A model generated the notes under the pieces. That model worked only from the letters and a program-made list of their open reading frames with translations, had not been told where the DNA came from and ran no database searches. Positions 36,116 through 49,122 of a DNA stretch of 64,000 nt are shown piece after piece. Location of the stretch: NCBI GenBank assembly GCA_002914805.1, contig JXTB01000017.1:463560-527559 (forward strand), in the 5' to 3' direction. Source of the stretch: Parasponia andersonii. Lineage: Eukaryota; Streptophyta; Magnoliopsida; Rosales; Cannabaceae. The translations under genes and the position numbers were made by a program. The number at the start of each line of letters is the position of its first letter. Position 1 is the first letter of the stretch.

Positions 36116-36870
36116 ATTATTTATTTACTTATTTATTTATTTTATGAATAATCTAATCTGCAGTAAAGAAACACGTAAAAGTCATGTAATCACGACGAAT
36201 CACATAGCCAGGCTGAGATTGATACGGACACCTCACGCCTCTTTCTGGGCTCTAATCCCTCTAAAGCTAGCAAAGCTAAAATATTGTTTATTAGAATCTA
36301 ATCAATGTTTTAATATAACCTTCTTCTAATAACGAATAGCAAAGAATAAGAAAAAGTAAAATTAATACTACGTTGTCGTTACTCAGTTTTTTTTTTTCCG
36401 GAATAATGTCATAAAATAATAATTTTTTATTTCATTTTTTTAGCGAAATTCCTTATCTTTTTTAAAAAGTGGGAAAACCCACCTGAATTTGTTTTTTTTT
36501 TAATTATGAAAAATCTTATAATTTGACTATATTAAAGTATGATCCGCTAATGTTAGTTAAAATAACCCTCTCTTAATTTATATAAGGTTTTATATAGAAA
36601 AAAAATAATAGCTGAAAATATAAGAAAATTCTATCACGCAGGAATGTGCTAGTAAATGAGGTGAACTAGTTCAACCAAAGTAGTTATATAACATATCTAA
36701 CAAAGCTTTTACAAAATGAAATTAAGTACATGGAGACTTTTCGACAGTTCATGAAATTTTCTAATTTTTTTCGGCTAAAGTGGTATTTATTGAGAATGAT
36801 CAATAAATAATTCATTTTCTTTCACTCAAATTTAGACAGTACATAGAGACCTAATATTAAGCACTTTCTA

Positions 36871-39800
36871 ATAATCAAGATTTTAAAAAAAATTTAAAAA
36901 TCTACTTTAAACCAAGATTTTGTCAAATTCGTTTATGAATTCTAAAATGCAACTTTTTTCTTTTCGGTAAAGAATTTTTAAGTTTAATTCAATTTGTTGA
37001 GATTCACTATCGTTTTTGCATGGGCACTATCATTGAAACTTGATTTTGTTGCACATTCTATGAAGTATATATGTACTATTGTTATGTTCAATAGATATAC
37101 CAATTTTCATTCGTGTTTATTTTTATACACATATTTTAAAACCTAGATAAACTAATCTGGGACCAAAGAAAACCTATTAATTGTGCAAAATTGATTAAAT
37201 GACAAAAAGATAATTTTAAATAATTAATAAAGTACTATTTTATCAAGGTCTTCTTTATCATAAGGATAATCCCAAAAACTAAATACTATGTTTAGCCCTT
37301 TATGTTGGAAAATAAAACAAACTTTATTATTCACTCAAATACTTTACAATAAAAAATTATCAACTTCACTCTTCAAGCTCACTCACTCACTAGAAGCTAT
37401 GTTTCTTTCTCTATTCTCTTAACTCTTAGAAACTTTGCTTCTTACTTGATGCTTAGAACTCAAATAGAGAGGGATATTTATACTACATGAGAAATAATGA
37501 GAACCACACAAATAAACAATTACAAAAATTTTTAAGCCACACATATTTTCTTCTACACACTTCTAATAATAATCTAAGTAATCAAATAATTCACATACAA
37601 AAAACTAATATCTAGCTAACACTAGAAGATTCTAGGTGGAAAGCTTATTTAATTTGGATTTAGACTTTTTTCTTTTATGAGTTTTACACTTGGACTAATT
37701 TCAACTTATTAAGCCTCATGTTGATGGACTTAAAATACTTTTTATAGGCTTAAACAGGTTTATTTTCAACACTCTATCCTCAAATTTTTGGCAAAATTAT
37801 TCTCTAAATGACATTAATACCCTTAGAATATTTATATCGAAGCAACCCTCGATTAAGTTATTTAAAAAATAATAATTTAAAAATTTATTGAAAAACATTA
37901 TCAATATTTTTCTATAATCTTGAAAAATAATATTATATTCTTTTTATTTATTGAATAAAAAATTATTTAGATAATTATGAGCATTTGGTAATAGATTTTT
38001 GAAATAGTTAGGAAGGTATTTTCACATTTCAAGTTCGACAAAGTACTTGGGTATTTTTTTTTCCTATTTTGAAAATAGAGTAGATACTTTTGGGTTTTAC
38101 ATAAGAACAAATAGTTAAACTTGACATTTAATCATAATAGCAGATATTTTGGGGATTATCTCTTAATAATATTGTTACAGTGTTTCATATATGCCCAACC
38201 CCACATAATATATTTGTTTGTTACTAGTTAATTATAATTAATTAATAGATTAGGTCTCACATAATTTATACATAATAATGTATAATTATAATTAATCAAT
38301 AAAGAAAATGTGATACTGAGCATTATATGGTACCTTATAACATTACTTTTTAATTTATACCCATGGGATTACTACTACCATTGTGATGGAAAATAAAAAA
38401 ACTCATTCATGGATATTATCAAAACTAATCCTTATTATTGTGTTAGATGAATCTAACCCATATATATTCCCATGTTACAGATTTAAAATTATTTTTATAT
38501 CTTATTCCTTAACAGACTCTAAATTATTTTTGTCACTACTAATAATTATAGTGCCTCACTGCTATTGCCTATCCCAGTTGTGTCTTTCTTTGTTTGGGGT
38601 CAAAATATTTATACAATGAGTACAATTGTTTAACCGACAATTTGGCAACTTTCTTTGATTGGGGTCAAAATATTTATACAATGGGTACAATTGTTTAACC
38701 GACAATTTGGCTGCTGAAACATAGTAAAAAATTTTCAATTGTGGTCAAATATATTCATTTACCTTTTTTGAAGTGGTTGAAAAATTTCGACTGAGGTTGA
38801 GTTAGGATAATTTTGAAATTTTAAAATTTTAAATTTTCATTAAATAAAATTATAATTTTGTAAATAATTTATAATTTGTCCATTTTTTTCCTCACAAATT
38901 TTAAAAGAGGGTTAAAATTGATAAATATCTTTTATGATTTTTTAATATTTTGATTTTTGAGCTAACTACATATAACAATCCATTTTTCTCATCACAAATT
39001 TTAGAGTTAAAATTGATAAATATTTCTTGTGATTTTTTAATGTTTCGATTTTTGAACTAACTGTTTACAACATATTTCAGTTATATCATAAAATTTATAA
39101 TCTATGTAGAAGTAGGATCTATATTTCTATACAAATCTTGAAAGATATTTTCTTTTTGCAATGAATTATTGACCTAAACAAGTCATTACTTATCGGAACT
39201 TTGTATTAAATGTATGTACATATATATTTTCATCCTTTCTTCCTGTCTATTAGAGGATTTAATGAACTTGTGAATTGATATTACAGCATATGTCTAGCAG
39301 TTAATTCTTAACTTTCCCTTGTACATGTTACGTGTCTTGAAATGCTTCTATAGAATTTTAAGTCATGAACTGAAATCAGTATAATATATATTCCAGCAAA
39401 AAATGAAAAAAAAGTGTTGCATTAGTACGTAGAAGAGAAACGAATTCAAATTCATGTCAATTTGTCAGAAGAACTGTTTATGCTTTTTGCTGTTTAAGAT
39501 CTTTTTATACTTTTTTTTTTTAATAATAAATTAGAAAACAGATAAGAGTTCAGTGGTAAATCACACTTCATATAGTTATTCTCGTTTAGTTAGACTCCTA
39601 ATAACAATGTAACAATATAAGGTTCGAATTCTTGACCTCGGACATTTTAAATAAGAGAAAATCTTTTAAAAGAACGTCTCACTATTTCTATCCCTCCCAA
39701 AGAAAACCTTGTATACTTAATTTATGTCTTATGTGCAACTTTATATTTATTTATTGAAAATTTTGTTTTGGAAGACCAAATATTGCAGATATGCCATCTC

Positions 39801-41040
39801 AGCAATTGCATACATTTAAATCATAAATGATTATATTTTCATCGGTTCTTGTGATTATACAAAGATTACACTTGGACAGATGAACAGGATTAATTAAGAA
39901 TTTTCCAAAAGAGGATATGATTACATAACAAAACCACCAAATCCAATCTCTTATTTCCAATAATGTTCCAACTTCGAAAAGGGTAACAATTTAAAGCTTA
40001 AAACACTGGAGCAAAACTATTATTTACACTATACTCCATATTATAAGCTTTTGGTGTACTATTAACTTTTTTTAAAAGAAACCAGTAACCCAATATTTCC
40101 ACTACTCTTAAACAAAAAATGTAAGTAAACATAGCGATTAGCTGACATTAGTAATTCTTACTAGTTCTCTAGTTCTCTTTCTCACTAGCTTTTTGTTACG
40201 TGACTTATGTCGTTTCGGTTGCATTTTTGGGATATCTGTTCTCTGACTCTTTCTCCATCTTTTCTGCACTGCTGTCTAACTATTTATATCATTTCCAGAA
40301 AACAGAATAGAACTGTTTCAATAATCACTAGACCACTTCCCTTTAATTACAGTCTAGTTTCTTTTTAAAAAAAAAAAAAACAAAAAAACTTGTCTCTCAT
40401 TACCATGCATCTCTCGTACAAACTCTCATGCTCTCACAAGCTTCATTGTAATTACCATAAGTTCTACGAATAAAACAAACAAAAATTTTAAATTAATTTT
40501 CAGAGAATTAAATTGGGTCAAAGTGTGTTTAAATTTAAACCTTATTTGATTAATCCATTTAAACGTGTGTATTTAAATAGAAATTATGGAATGAATTATA
40601 ATATATATATATTTAAATAAAAATTATAGAATGAGTTATAATTAGAAGAATATTTGAAATGAGAAAAAGTAGAATGAATTTTAAATAGGATTAGAACATT
40701 TGAATAGACTTATTCAGGAAAAAAAAAAAAAAAGAGAAATACTGTTCTCATTTTAAGAAAAAAAATCTATTCGTGATTAATAAGATTATTTGAATAAAAA
40801 AATTAAATTATTTAAACAAATTTTGACTTTAATAAATTTTTTAAAGAAAAAAATTAAAATTTTTAAAACAAACACCAATTTTCAAAAGTTCCAATTTAAA
40901 TAAATGTACTAAAAATAATACTATAACATACTAATAATATCCAGCATCGTAATAATACGTAAATTTATTAGTAAATAATTTAATTAATAAACTACGTTTT
41001 ATCTATAATTATAATTACGACGAGTGAATAACAATAAATT
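36871..41040. repeat. Intergenic with two recent tandem duplications
   Basis: A 65-bp segment is repeated at 38585-38712 with only a few differences (TTGGGGTCAAAATATTTATA in both). A 100-bp segment is repeated at 38879-39066 (both with TCACAAATTTTA and TTGATAAATAT). Near 39545-39640 a CAGTGGTAAATC and a GGTTCGAATTC hint at a tRNA-derived relic, but the spacing is wrong. No gene is supported. Confidence 0.6.
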
Positions 41041-41428
41041 ATTACGGTGCCAGAGGGCACCGGTGCCACAAATCATTTTTCTTTTATAATATTCCTTTCC
41101 TAGACATAAATGTACACAGGGCCGCGTCTTACTACAGTAGAGTAGAGTGTTAGTCCGAAATCGTGAGTCTGTCTTCTCTCTCTATCACAATTCACAAAAT
41201 CACACCTCGCTTGCAGCGAGTGACAGAGCCGCCACAGTTATAATATAATAATACAATTTGTCTCACCTCCATTAATTGCATATTCCCAAATCCCATTATT
41301 ACCCAGATTTCCTAATCATACATAGATATACATGAGATAAAATAAAACACACCTCATATATATGATCTCAATATTGCAAACCCCAGTTCTCCACCGTACG
41401 ATCATTTCACTTTTGTTTTACTATCAAT

Positions 41429-41438
41429 CTATATAAGG
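41429..41438 (+). promoter_or_regulatory. Candidate TATA box of the Mei2-like gene
   Basis: TCTATATAAG lies about 100 bp upstream of the ATG. A start of transcription about 30 bp downstream would leave a short leader containing the CT-rich tract at about 41501-41524, a common plant 5'-UTR feature. Position and motif only; no expression evidence. Confidence 0.55.
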
Positions 41439-41534
41439 TAGCAGTGGTGTAGTACTACCATTTCTGTACTCTTCAATCAAACTTGAAACCCCGTAACCCT
41501 CTTCTCTCTCTGTCTCTCTGTTCCACCATTAACA

Positions 41535-43000
41535 ATGGCTTCTTCTCAAGCCAACATGATCAGTACTTCTACTAAGCCCCTGAACCCTAATGCTCCGCCT
41601 TTTCATTCGAAGTCGAGAGGAAGCAGACACTTTTTTTTCTCTTCTTCTAGTTCTACTCTTCTTCCTCAGCCCTTTCTTCTAGGGCAACCCGCTTTCTTTG
41701 GCTTCTCTTACGGTGACGGCCCTGTCACGCTTCACCAGCGGGCTTCCGCCACTCGTTGCCGCCGTACCACTCGTCCCCGTGCTTGGGTGCCCAAAGTTTG
41801 GATGAGGAAAGCGACCCGTACGGACACGCTGTTCCCACCGGCGAAGGTGGTCTGCGGCGGCGGCCTTGTTGTTGATGAGAAAAGATCATCAATTATTCCG
41901 TTTCCTTCCACCTTGGATGATCTTCGAAGCGCGGGTTGTACAACTGTTATGATTAAGAATATTCCAAACCAGTTCAGGTGTGATTTCATGATCGAGACCT
42001 ATATATACATATATAGACATTTATGTGCATGTGTAAGTTTGTTGTTTTTTTTTTTTTTGAATGGGTATTTAAAGCTCTGCTGATCATTGGTTATTTATGT
42101 GTTTTATACTTAAACATAAATGAGTTGGTTTTTCCGTTGAACGGAGTTCTGAGTTTGAATTTCTTTTTATTTTTTTTAGATTTTTTTAATGATTAAATGT
42201 TTGGATGTAAATCGGTTTAACATTGATGTTTTGTTCTCTAATGTTCTAAATAGGAGGGATGATTTGCTTAAGATATTGGACATGCATTGTCGATCCGAGA
42301 ACAAGGGCTCTTCTGGGGTTTGTTCCAAATACAATTTCTTGTACCTACCAATGGACTTTAAGTAAGTATATCTCAAATCTTTTTTTTTTTTAACCGATCT
42401 ACATTTTGGAATCGTTTTCATATTTTTTGAGGTCTTTTTTATTTTTTATTTTTATGGGGGATGTACACTTTGAAGTCAATACTGGTTTCGCGGGAAGGTA
42501 GCTAATCTGGGCTACGCGTTTGTGAATTTTACCTCTGCGGTTGGGGCTTGGAGGTTCCATAACAGTTTCCACAACTATAACTGGCGAGTCCCTCGCAATA
42601 ACAAAATTTGTGAGGTCACCGTGGCCAAAATCCAGGTATTAATTAATTGCATAATTGCCTATGTTAATTTCTGAGACCATTTTGTTCTGCTTATTCGTGA
42701 TTATTTATAAAGAAAGTTTCTAAGTCACAACAAATATTCTATTCAAAATTTCCATTTAGTATTGCCTCTGACTAATCTTTTAGTACTTTTCTCTAGGGTA
42801 TAGGTTCATTGATGGAGAATTTTAGGTCCAAGATGTTCTTCTGCCACTCTGATAAGTATCTCCCGGTAATGTTCAAACCAGCGTGTGATGGGAGCTCGTC
42901 GGTCGGCCGAGGAGGAAGGGAGATTGGTCGACGGGTGGCCACGGCTCCCCCCCACCCCATGATCAAGAGGTCCATCAAAGCACTGGCACCCAAAGTGTGA
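41535..43000 (+). CDS. MCT1: Mei2-like C-terminal-RRM-only RNA-binding protein (MCT type), four exons
   Basis: Exons 41535-41977, 42254-42361, 42476-42635 and 42797-43000 all have GT-AG introns and join in phase to 304 residues. Near the N-terminus is [10 protein letters not shown] (about residues 14-23), a motif shared by Mei2-like and TERMINAL EAR1-like proteins. A Ser- and Arg-rich low-complexity stretch follows. The Mei2 C-terminal RRM starts with RNP2-like [12 protein letters not shown] (136-147) and continues with LLKILDMHC and [15 protein letters not shown]1-like [11 protein letters not shown] starts at 194, followed by [12 protein letters not shown]. The two N-terminal RRMs of full Mei2-like or TEL proteins are absent and there is no room for them, which matches the short MCT class of plants. 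The role is RNA binding, probably developmental; this is inferred from family only. Orthology to MCT1 rather than MCT2 is not resolved. A solo LTR begins 370 bp downstream. Confidence 0.87.
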
Positions 43001-43127
43001 GTGTTTTGTGTTTGGTTTAATTCGGTGCGTAGTGTAATAATAATGTTGTATATAAGTTAAAATAGGAGAACTAGATACTTGATGACGGTGATCATGTGAA
43101 AACATAATCAGTTTGTTCTTTAAACAG

Positions 43128-43172
43128 GGTTTATGTGGGAAAGATAGATTCTGGGGTCTTTAGTTGTTTTAG
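43128..43172 (+). other. Possible alternative 3' exon of the Mei2-like gene
   Basis: A consensus donor GTGAGT overlaps the annotated stop (42997), and a good acceptor TTCTTTAAACAG ends at 43127. Joining them removes the stop and reads on in frame through VYVGKIDSGVFSCF to another donor-like GTACGT at 43173. No further exon is recognised before the solo LTR at 43371. The exon is inference from splice signals; the stop in exon 4 is the simpler reading. Confidence 0.3.
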
Positions 43173-43370
43173 GTACGTGTTATGTTTTCATTTTCTCCCT
43201 GGTTGGAGCTTCGCTGTGTGCAGCTGAGTATAAATCCGGGGTGAATTGGAAACATGGCTTTAAATGTTGGAATACTGCAAGTGGACTATTACTCTTGTGT
43301 TTTTAGGAGTTTCTTGGTTTGTGCAATAATGTTAAATGCTGCTGTGAACTGTGATCGATATGACATTTAG

Positions 43371-44292
43371 TAAGTAAAAATAGTGACAAATAGGATTTTC
43401 TAGAAAAATTTAATTACTTGAAATTTAATATTTAGTTCTCAAAAATGAGTAAATTATAAGATTGATAAAATTTGATAATCATGTTATCTACTAATTTTTA
43501 AATTTCTAAGAAATTTTTCATTTTAAATTTAGCGAAAATTCTAATTAATTAGTTTAAAAACTTGTTATTTCACGAAGTTTAATGAATTAGTTCAATTAAA
43601 AACTCTAGGCCTAATGTTCAAATAGTTCATCTAAAATTACTTTATTTTCCAAGTTCTCAATTTAATAATAAAAGTCATCCTTATACATATATTCAGTAAA
43701 ATATAATGCTATTGGCTAAATAAATTTGATTTAAAATGAAAATTTATAGAGGACAAACTAACCAATGAAGAGGTGGGCATATGCTAAGCATGTTTATCAG
43801 ATTATCAGAATAATTATCATAAAATAAAATTATCACAAAATAAATTGAGACTGAGCATGTCAATATTCAGTAGAAATTCAGTTACTTATTTGTTTTAAAA
43901 GAAATTGTTGCAATTTTACCAGACCTGGATGGTTAATATATTTTCTAAAATTCATTTATAAATCAGGTATAAAATAACTAATATCCAGAGTAGTAACATA
44001 TCATAAATCATTCCGTCCTATGAGTTCACACCCTCATCACAGATTAAAATATCTACTATGTGTACTAAGTATTCTCTACCTGATAATTATCTTAGAAAAC
44101 CGTAGAGATGTGTTTAGCTTATCAATTCGGAGGGGCAATTGAATGCTTACACTTACCGAATGAGAATATTCATAAAAAAAATTCTCGCGCAAGTTTACAA
44201 GCTATCACCAAAGGCGGGTGTGCTAGTTCGACTACAATATTGCGATGCCTAAGATGTATCTCATATGTGATCTTATGATATATATAACATGT

Positions 44293-44333
<41 letters not shown>

Positions 44334-45398
44334 ACTATGCAGACCATAACCAAAGTTTTAAAACTCCACTTGATCTTATTTTGGAATTTAATGTACCTTG
44401 GGTAGGAAATCTTTTAAATCACTCAAAATCATGATTTTATAGACATGTATAGAAGTCACACGGTCTAATTTCAGAATAATATAAGATTTTTTAACAGTTC
44501 ATTAAAATATTATTTAATTCACAATTTTTCACAAAATAGTTCTAATGTAAGTTTTAAATTAAATAATGTATAAAACTGGTAATTGAACCCATTCAATTGG
44601 TTGTCTAAATAGTGCTACGGAGCTATGTAGGAAGTTTGACATCATTTGGGTGTCATTTGGAAGGTCGGACATTGTTTTTGAACTTTTGATAGATAGATTT
44701 GAAAACTCAATTTTCAAGCGGAGTTTTAGATCGTGAAACGAACGTCACCAGTGAATTCAGAGCACGTAAAAATGTTAGGTTAAACATATACGTTTGACCG
44801 ATTCGGGCTCGGATTGAACCCAGACTTATAGCATGTAAAACGCGACAATTTAAAGCCGTTAGATTTTGATTTTCTTGCCTATAGGATTATTTTACAATCT
44901 ATCGGTCGGATTGAAAATTTAAATATAAAATTAAAATAGCTCAAAATTGACAAAAATGGCAAAATTTAATTCGGACGATATAGAGTCGAGATATATATAT
45001 TACGTGAAAAATCGCGACGATACTAGTACATTACAAGTATGAGGATTATTTTACAAACTATCGGTCGGATTGAAAATTTTAAGTATAAAACTAAAATAGT
45101 TCAAAATTGACAAAAATGGCAAAATTTAATCCGGACAATATAGAGTCGAGATATATATATTACGTGAAAGATCACGACGATACTAGTTGAATGAAACCAG
45201 TTTCACGGTGAATGGATGTCGGAATCTTCGCTGGCGACCATTTTCTTCTGCAGGGCTTTGTCTTCTCGATGCTTTGCAGCTCCGGTGGCCGTGACAACTT
45301 GGCGGTTGGCTTGTGTCTCGATGCCGCATCGTTCTAGCAGGGTGGCGTTGGCCGGAGATGATCCATCGAAGTTGTTGGAGTGGTGGCTAGTTTTTGGC

Positions 45399-45431
<33 letters not shown>

Positions 45432-45657
45432 CAGGGAGTCTGGTCTTGGACACGAACACCCATTTAATGAGTGTTATACTTGGCTCTTAAGCCCTGGTTC
45501 AAGAATCTCCTTATTTAAGTCTTCTAAATTGCTGTTTGGCCCACATTTTCGAAAATTCTCTCAAATTAACCCAAAATTCAAATTTTTAATTCAATTTATT
45601 TTATTTTTAAATGGTCAAAAGGCCAAAACACCCTTAGGAAAATAAAGGGGTTTTACA
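43371..45657 (+). repeat. Solo LTR A of a 2.25-kb LTR family
   Basis: It is homologous over its length to 47906-50153 (inverted) and 52184-54438 (direct). Shared landmarks are TTCTCGCGCAAGTTTACAAG, TGTGATCTTATGATATAT, TCGGTCGGATTGAAAATTT, and a terminal AAAATAAAGGGGTTTTACA. It starts TGACATTTAG and ends TTTTACA. Flanking five-mers CGATA and ATATA match only partly. An internal near-exact repeat (CTATCGGTCGGATTGAAAAT, at about 44898 and 45060) and a (GA)n tract (45402-45429) are present. The open frames inside it are not genes. Confidence 0.75.
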
Positions 45658-47142
45658 ATATATATCTATGCTTCTTTCCCTTATAATTCTTTTCGATGTT
45701 CTCTCTCTTTTTCACTGCATTGTTGCTATATGGTTATTTCTATCGGTGAAAATGTTATTGTTCGAGTGCTTAAGTTGTTTTTTATTGTTTTTATTTTCTT
45801 CTTTTTGGGCTTGAAATTTAAGTACTCAAAATCTTGTTGCTGTGTTTTTAAGCATCAACTAAATGAATAAATAATTGTCCTTGCTTGATTGTTATACTCC
45901 TCTGCATGAAATAGTATTTGAGAGTAATTGGCTGTGTATCTTTATGTGTGCCAAACTGCCAATACTATCTGGGGGTAGGATTAAAAACATACAACTTGCG
46001 TGGAATATTTGGCATTTTTTTTTTGAATTTTCTACCTGTTGTATGTGCTTTTTTGAATGACGTCGTACGTAAGCGTTCAAACTATTAAAATTGTATTCAT
46101 ATTTATGGCATGATAGGTAATTTGATTAACATTATATTACGTGCGGTTTTTGATTCTTTTTCTCCTCGTTGCATCGAAAGTTTCCTGATCAAGTTCAAGG
46201 AAATAGAACAAATTCTTAAGTGTCTTGCAATTTCAAAATATTGGATTGAGAGCAGCATGATTTACCGGGAATAATTCTTTTTTACCGCTTCCCAGGTTGC
46301 ATATCAATTTGTTTTTAGCTTTTATAAGAACAACCTGCTATTTGTTTAATTTTCTCTCTTTTTTTTCTTCCCCTGGGATGAGGTGTATAAAGAGCGATTT
46401 GTTCTATTCTTATCCCTTCCCGTTGGCCGTCTGTTCCATGAAGAGAAACACAATATTCAACATTTCAGCATAAGAAGGACACAGAGAAAATGAATTGGGC
46501 AAGTGTTTTGATTGTGCAAAACATATCGATGTTGCAATGTGAAGACGGTGTGTCTGTACGGTATCATTTCTTATTTCAAAGACAGAGACGTAGAGAGCCG
46601 GTTAAATACATTTTATTTGACTGTCAAAACGCGAATATAAAGCTTAGCAATTGTAACTTAATAGCGTGATTCGCGTCTGTTGTTAAAAGACTCTCGTCTC
46701 AGATACCTGTCTCAACAGCGCAAAGTCAGGTTTTCTATCGTATCAACTAAACGTCAAGCTGCACCAGCTGACAATAGCCATGTTTTAAACCATGCGAAAT
46801 CGAAGTCATCTTTTTATTTTATTTTCAAAAATAAAAAGGATTTCCTTTTTTTTTTTTTTTAACTCTACAAACACGAGTCTTTGAGGCCATGTTTCCTTAA
46901 AAATTAAGAACGTGTTTTATTTTCTCCTCGATTCACGTGTTAATTACTTGATAATTTGACCCTTGAATTTTTGATACTCGTCAACATGATGTGTAAATTT
47001 TTGGCAATTTTTAATGTCATTAGCAAAATCTATCTGATGCGTAATTTTTTAGTAGTTTTAATTTACAGATAGATATTGGTTAAATTAGAAATGGATAACG
47101 CAATATTTTGATTATATATATATATATATATATATATTTATA
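45658..47142. other. Intergenic with a segment repeated at 51.5 kb
   Basis: 46150-46420 is homologous to 51495-51766 in the same orientation (shared words TTTCAAAATATTGGATT / TTTCAAAATATAGGATT, GGTTGCATAT and TAAGAACAA). No coding frame is conserved between them. Nothing else is recognised. Confidence 0.55.
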
Positions 47143-47370
47143 AGTTACCAATCATAGGTAATTTTTTTTCTTTATTTATGGATAGGTATTTCTTTTTTAG
47201 CTGTTAAATCACTATCATGATCAATGATTATAATAAAATACATGAAAAGATGTGCAATATTAATGTTTTTTCTCTCTTTTATTTTTTATAATAAAAAATT
47301 ATACTTATTAAATTTTTATTAGCCAAATTAATACTTATGCATAGATAAAAAAGAAAATAACTACCGAATA
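47143..47370 (-). mobile_element. (TA)n-associated MITE, copy 7 (decayed)
   Basis: After a (TA)n run it reads AGTTACCAATCATAGGTAAT, then TTTTTTAGCTGTTAAATCAC, TGTGCAATATTAATG and TTTTTATTAGCCAAATTAAT, in the order of copy 2. One arm of the hairpin is deleted (ATCACTATCATGATCAATG). The far end fades out at about CTACCGAATATA. Confidence 0.65.
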
Positions 47371-47905
47371 TATACACGTCTTTGAACTTCCACTATTACG
47401 AGTCTTATCCATAGCCATTACAATTCTTTTCATATTATGGATGGTAAACAAAACCTTAACTGACAATGAACTCAATCAACGTGTGCAAACATTATTGTTT
47501 TAACAGGTGTGAGATGACGTCAATTTTTTGGGAATCATATTTCAATCCCTTGCTTGCATGCACCTCCAAACTTTTGTGCATAAGAACAAAAACAATAGAG
47601 TTGTCGGTTGAATTCAAGTCCTCATTTTGATTTTGAAACTAATAATTACAAATTTCAAGTTCTTTTTCTTCTTCATTAAAGCAAAAAATGTTCAGGAACA
47701 TTAGTAGTGTTTAGCACCAATGGTAAATCATGGTCTTAAATTCCAAGGAAAAGGATTCCACTGGGAGCATCTGTGCTCAGAATGACGTTTTAATGGTATT
47801 ATGTCTCATTTTCTTTTTTTGAAGACTAGTAAAAAATTTTGTGACCTTTTATAATATCCATAACAGTTCTTATGGTCAAAAAGAGGTAAAAGAACAGAAA
47901 TCATT
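47371..47905. other. Intergenic, no gene seen
   Basis: Moderately AT-rich sequence between a decayed MITE and solo LTR B. No open frame or repeat structure is recognised. Confidence 0.5.
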
Positions 47906-49091
47906 TATAAAGCCTATAGTTTTTAAAAAGGTATTTTGGTCTTTTGACACTTTAAAAAATAAAATAAAATAAAATTTTGTAAATTAAAAATTCGAATTTA
48001 GGGTTTAAATGAAATAAAATAATGAAGCTGGGGCTATTTCACAAATTGTAAGAATTAAAATGAAAATGATTTAAAAAATTAAGGGTTAAAAATGTAATTT
48101 TTTTAAAAAATTGGACAGCCCATTTAAAAGCTGCCACGTGTCCCCCCTCCAGCTCACTCTCTCTTCTCTCCCGATCTTTCTCTCCATTTCTGTACGAAAT
48201 CTGGCGGAAATGCCCGAAAATTAGTCAAAGCTCCGATGAAGCACCTCCTGACGTGTTTTTACCGGAAAAAGCCAAAAGACACATCGAGCAACTTTCTGTC
48301 GTCGATGCCGATTCTGGTCGTGAAGCTGGTCCCATTTAACTCATCTCATTGCGATCTTTTACGTGGTATATATATCTTGACTTAATATTGCTCGAATTAA
48401 AATTTGTCATTTTTGTCAATTTTGAGATATTTTAGTTTGTATTTAAATTTATCAATCCAACCGTTAGATTGTAAAATAGACCTCATATTTGTGATGTACT
48501 TGTAAAAACAAAAGTTTTGATATATATCTTGATTATGTTTAGTGACGGGCACGAAAAAGGAAATCCAACGACTTAGATTTTCTTGTTATGTGTGTCGTGA
48601 GCCCAAGTTTGGCCTGAGCCTGAATCGGTCAAAGTATGTATCTAACCTAGCATTTTTGAATGCTCTAAATTCAGTGGTGAAGTCCGTTTCATGATCTGAA
48701 GTTCCGATTAAAAATCGAGTTTTCAAATCTATCGATCAAAGATTCGAAAACGATGCCTGGCTTTCCAAACGACGCCAAACTTTCTCTATAGTCCCGTAGC
48801 ATTATTTGAATGCTCGATTAAGGTAGCTATTCAATTACTTTATTTTATACATGATTTAATTTAAAATTTGCATTATTACTATTTTATGAAAAATTGTGAA
48901 TAAAATGATATTTTAGTGAGCTATTGGAAAATCTTGGATTATTATGGAATTGGACTGTGTGATTTCTATACATATTTATAAAATCGTGATCTTGGGGTGA
49001 TTCAACAGATTTCTTGTCCAAGGTATAATAAATTCCAGAATAATATCAAGTAGAGTTTTAAAGCATTGTTTGATTATATTTGTATGGTTAT

Positions 49092-49122
<31 letters not shown>

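Larger units (their letters stand above)
35201..36870. repeat. Segmental duplication, unit 2
   Basis: The second unit follows unit 1 head to tail. It has gained two insertions (35309-35491 and about 35926-36115) and lost several short stretches. The level of substitution is high, so the duplication is old. Confidence 0.75.

Noticed and set aside
39545-39640. tRNA gene or SINE with GGTTCGAATTC
   Set aside because: The A-box-like and B-box-like words are about 75 bp apart, no cloverleaf can be drawn, and no tail or target duplication is visible.
45216-45645. Two 83-codon frames containing an Arg-Glu run
   Set aside because: They lie inside solo LTR A, the Arg-Glu run is a (GA)n microsatellite, and the frames are not conserved in LTRs B or C.
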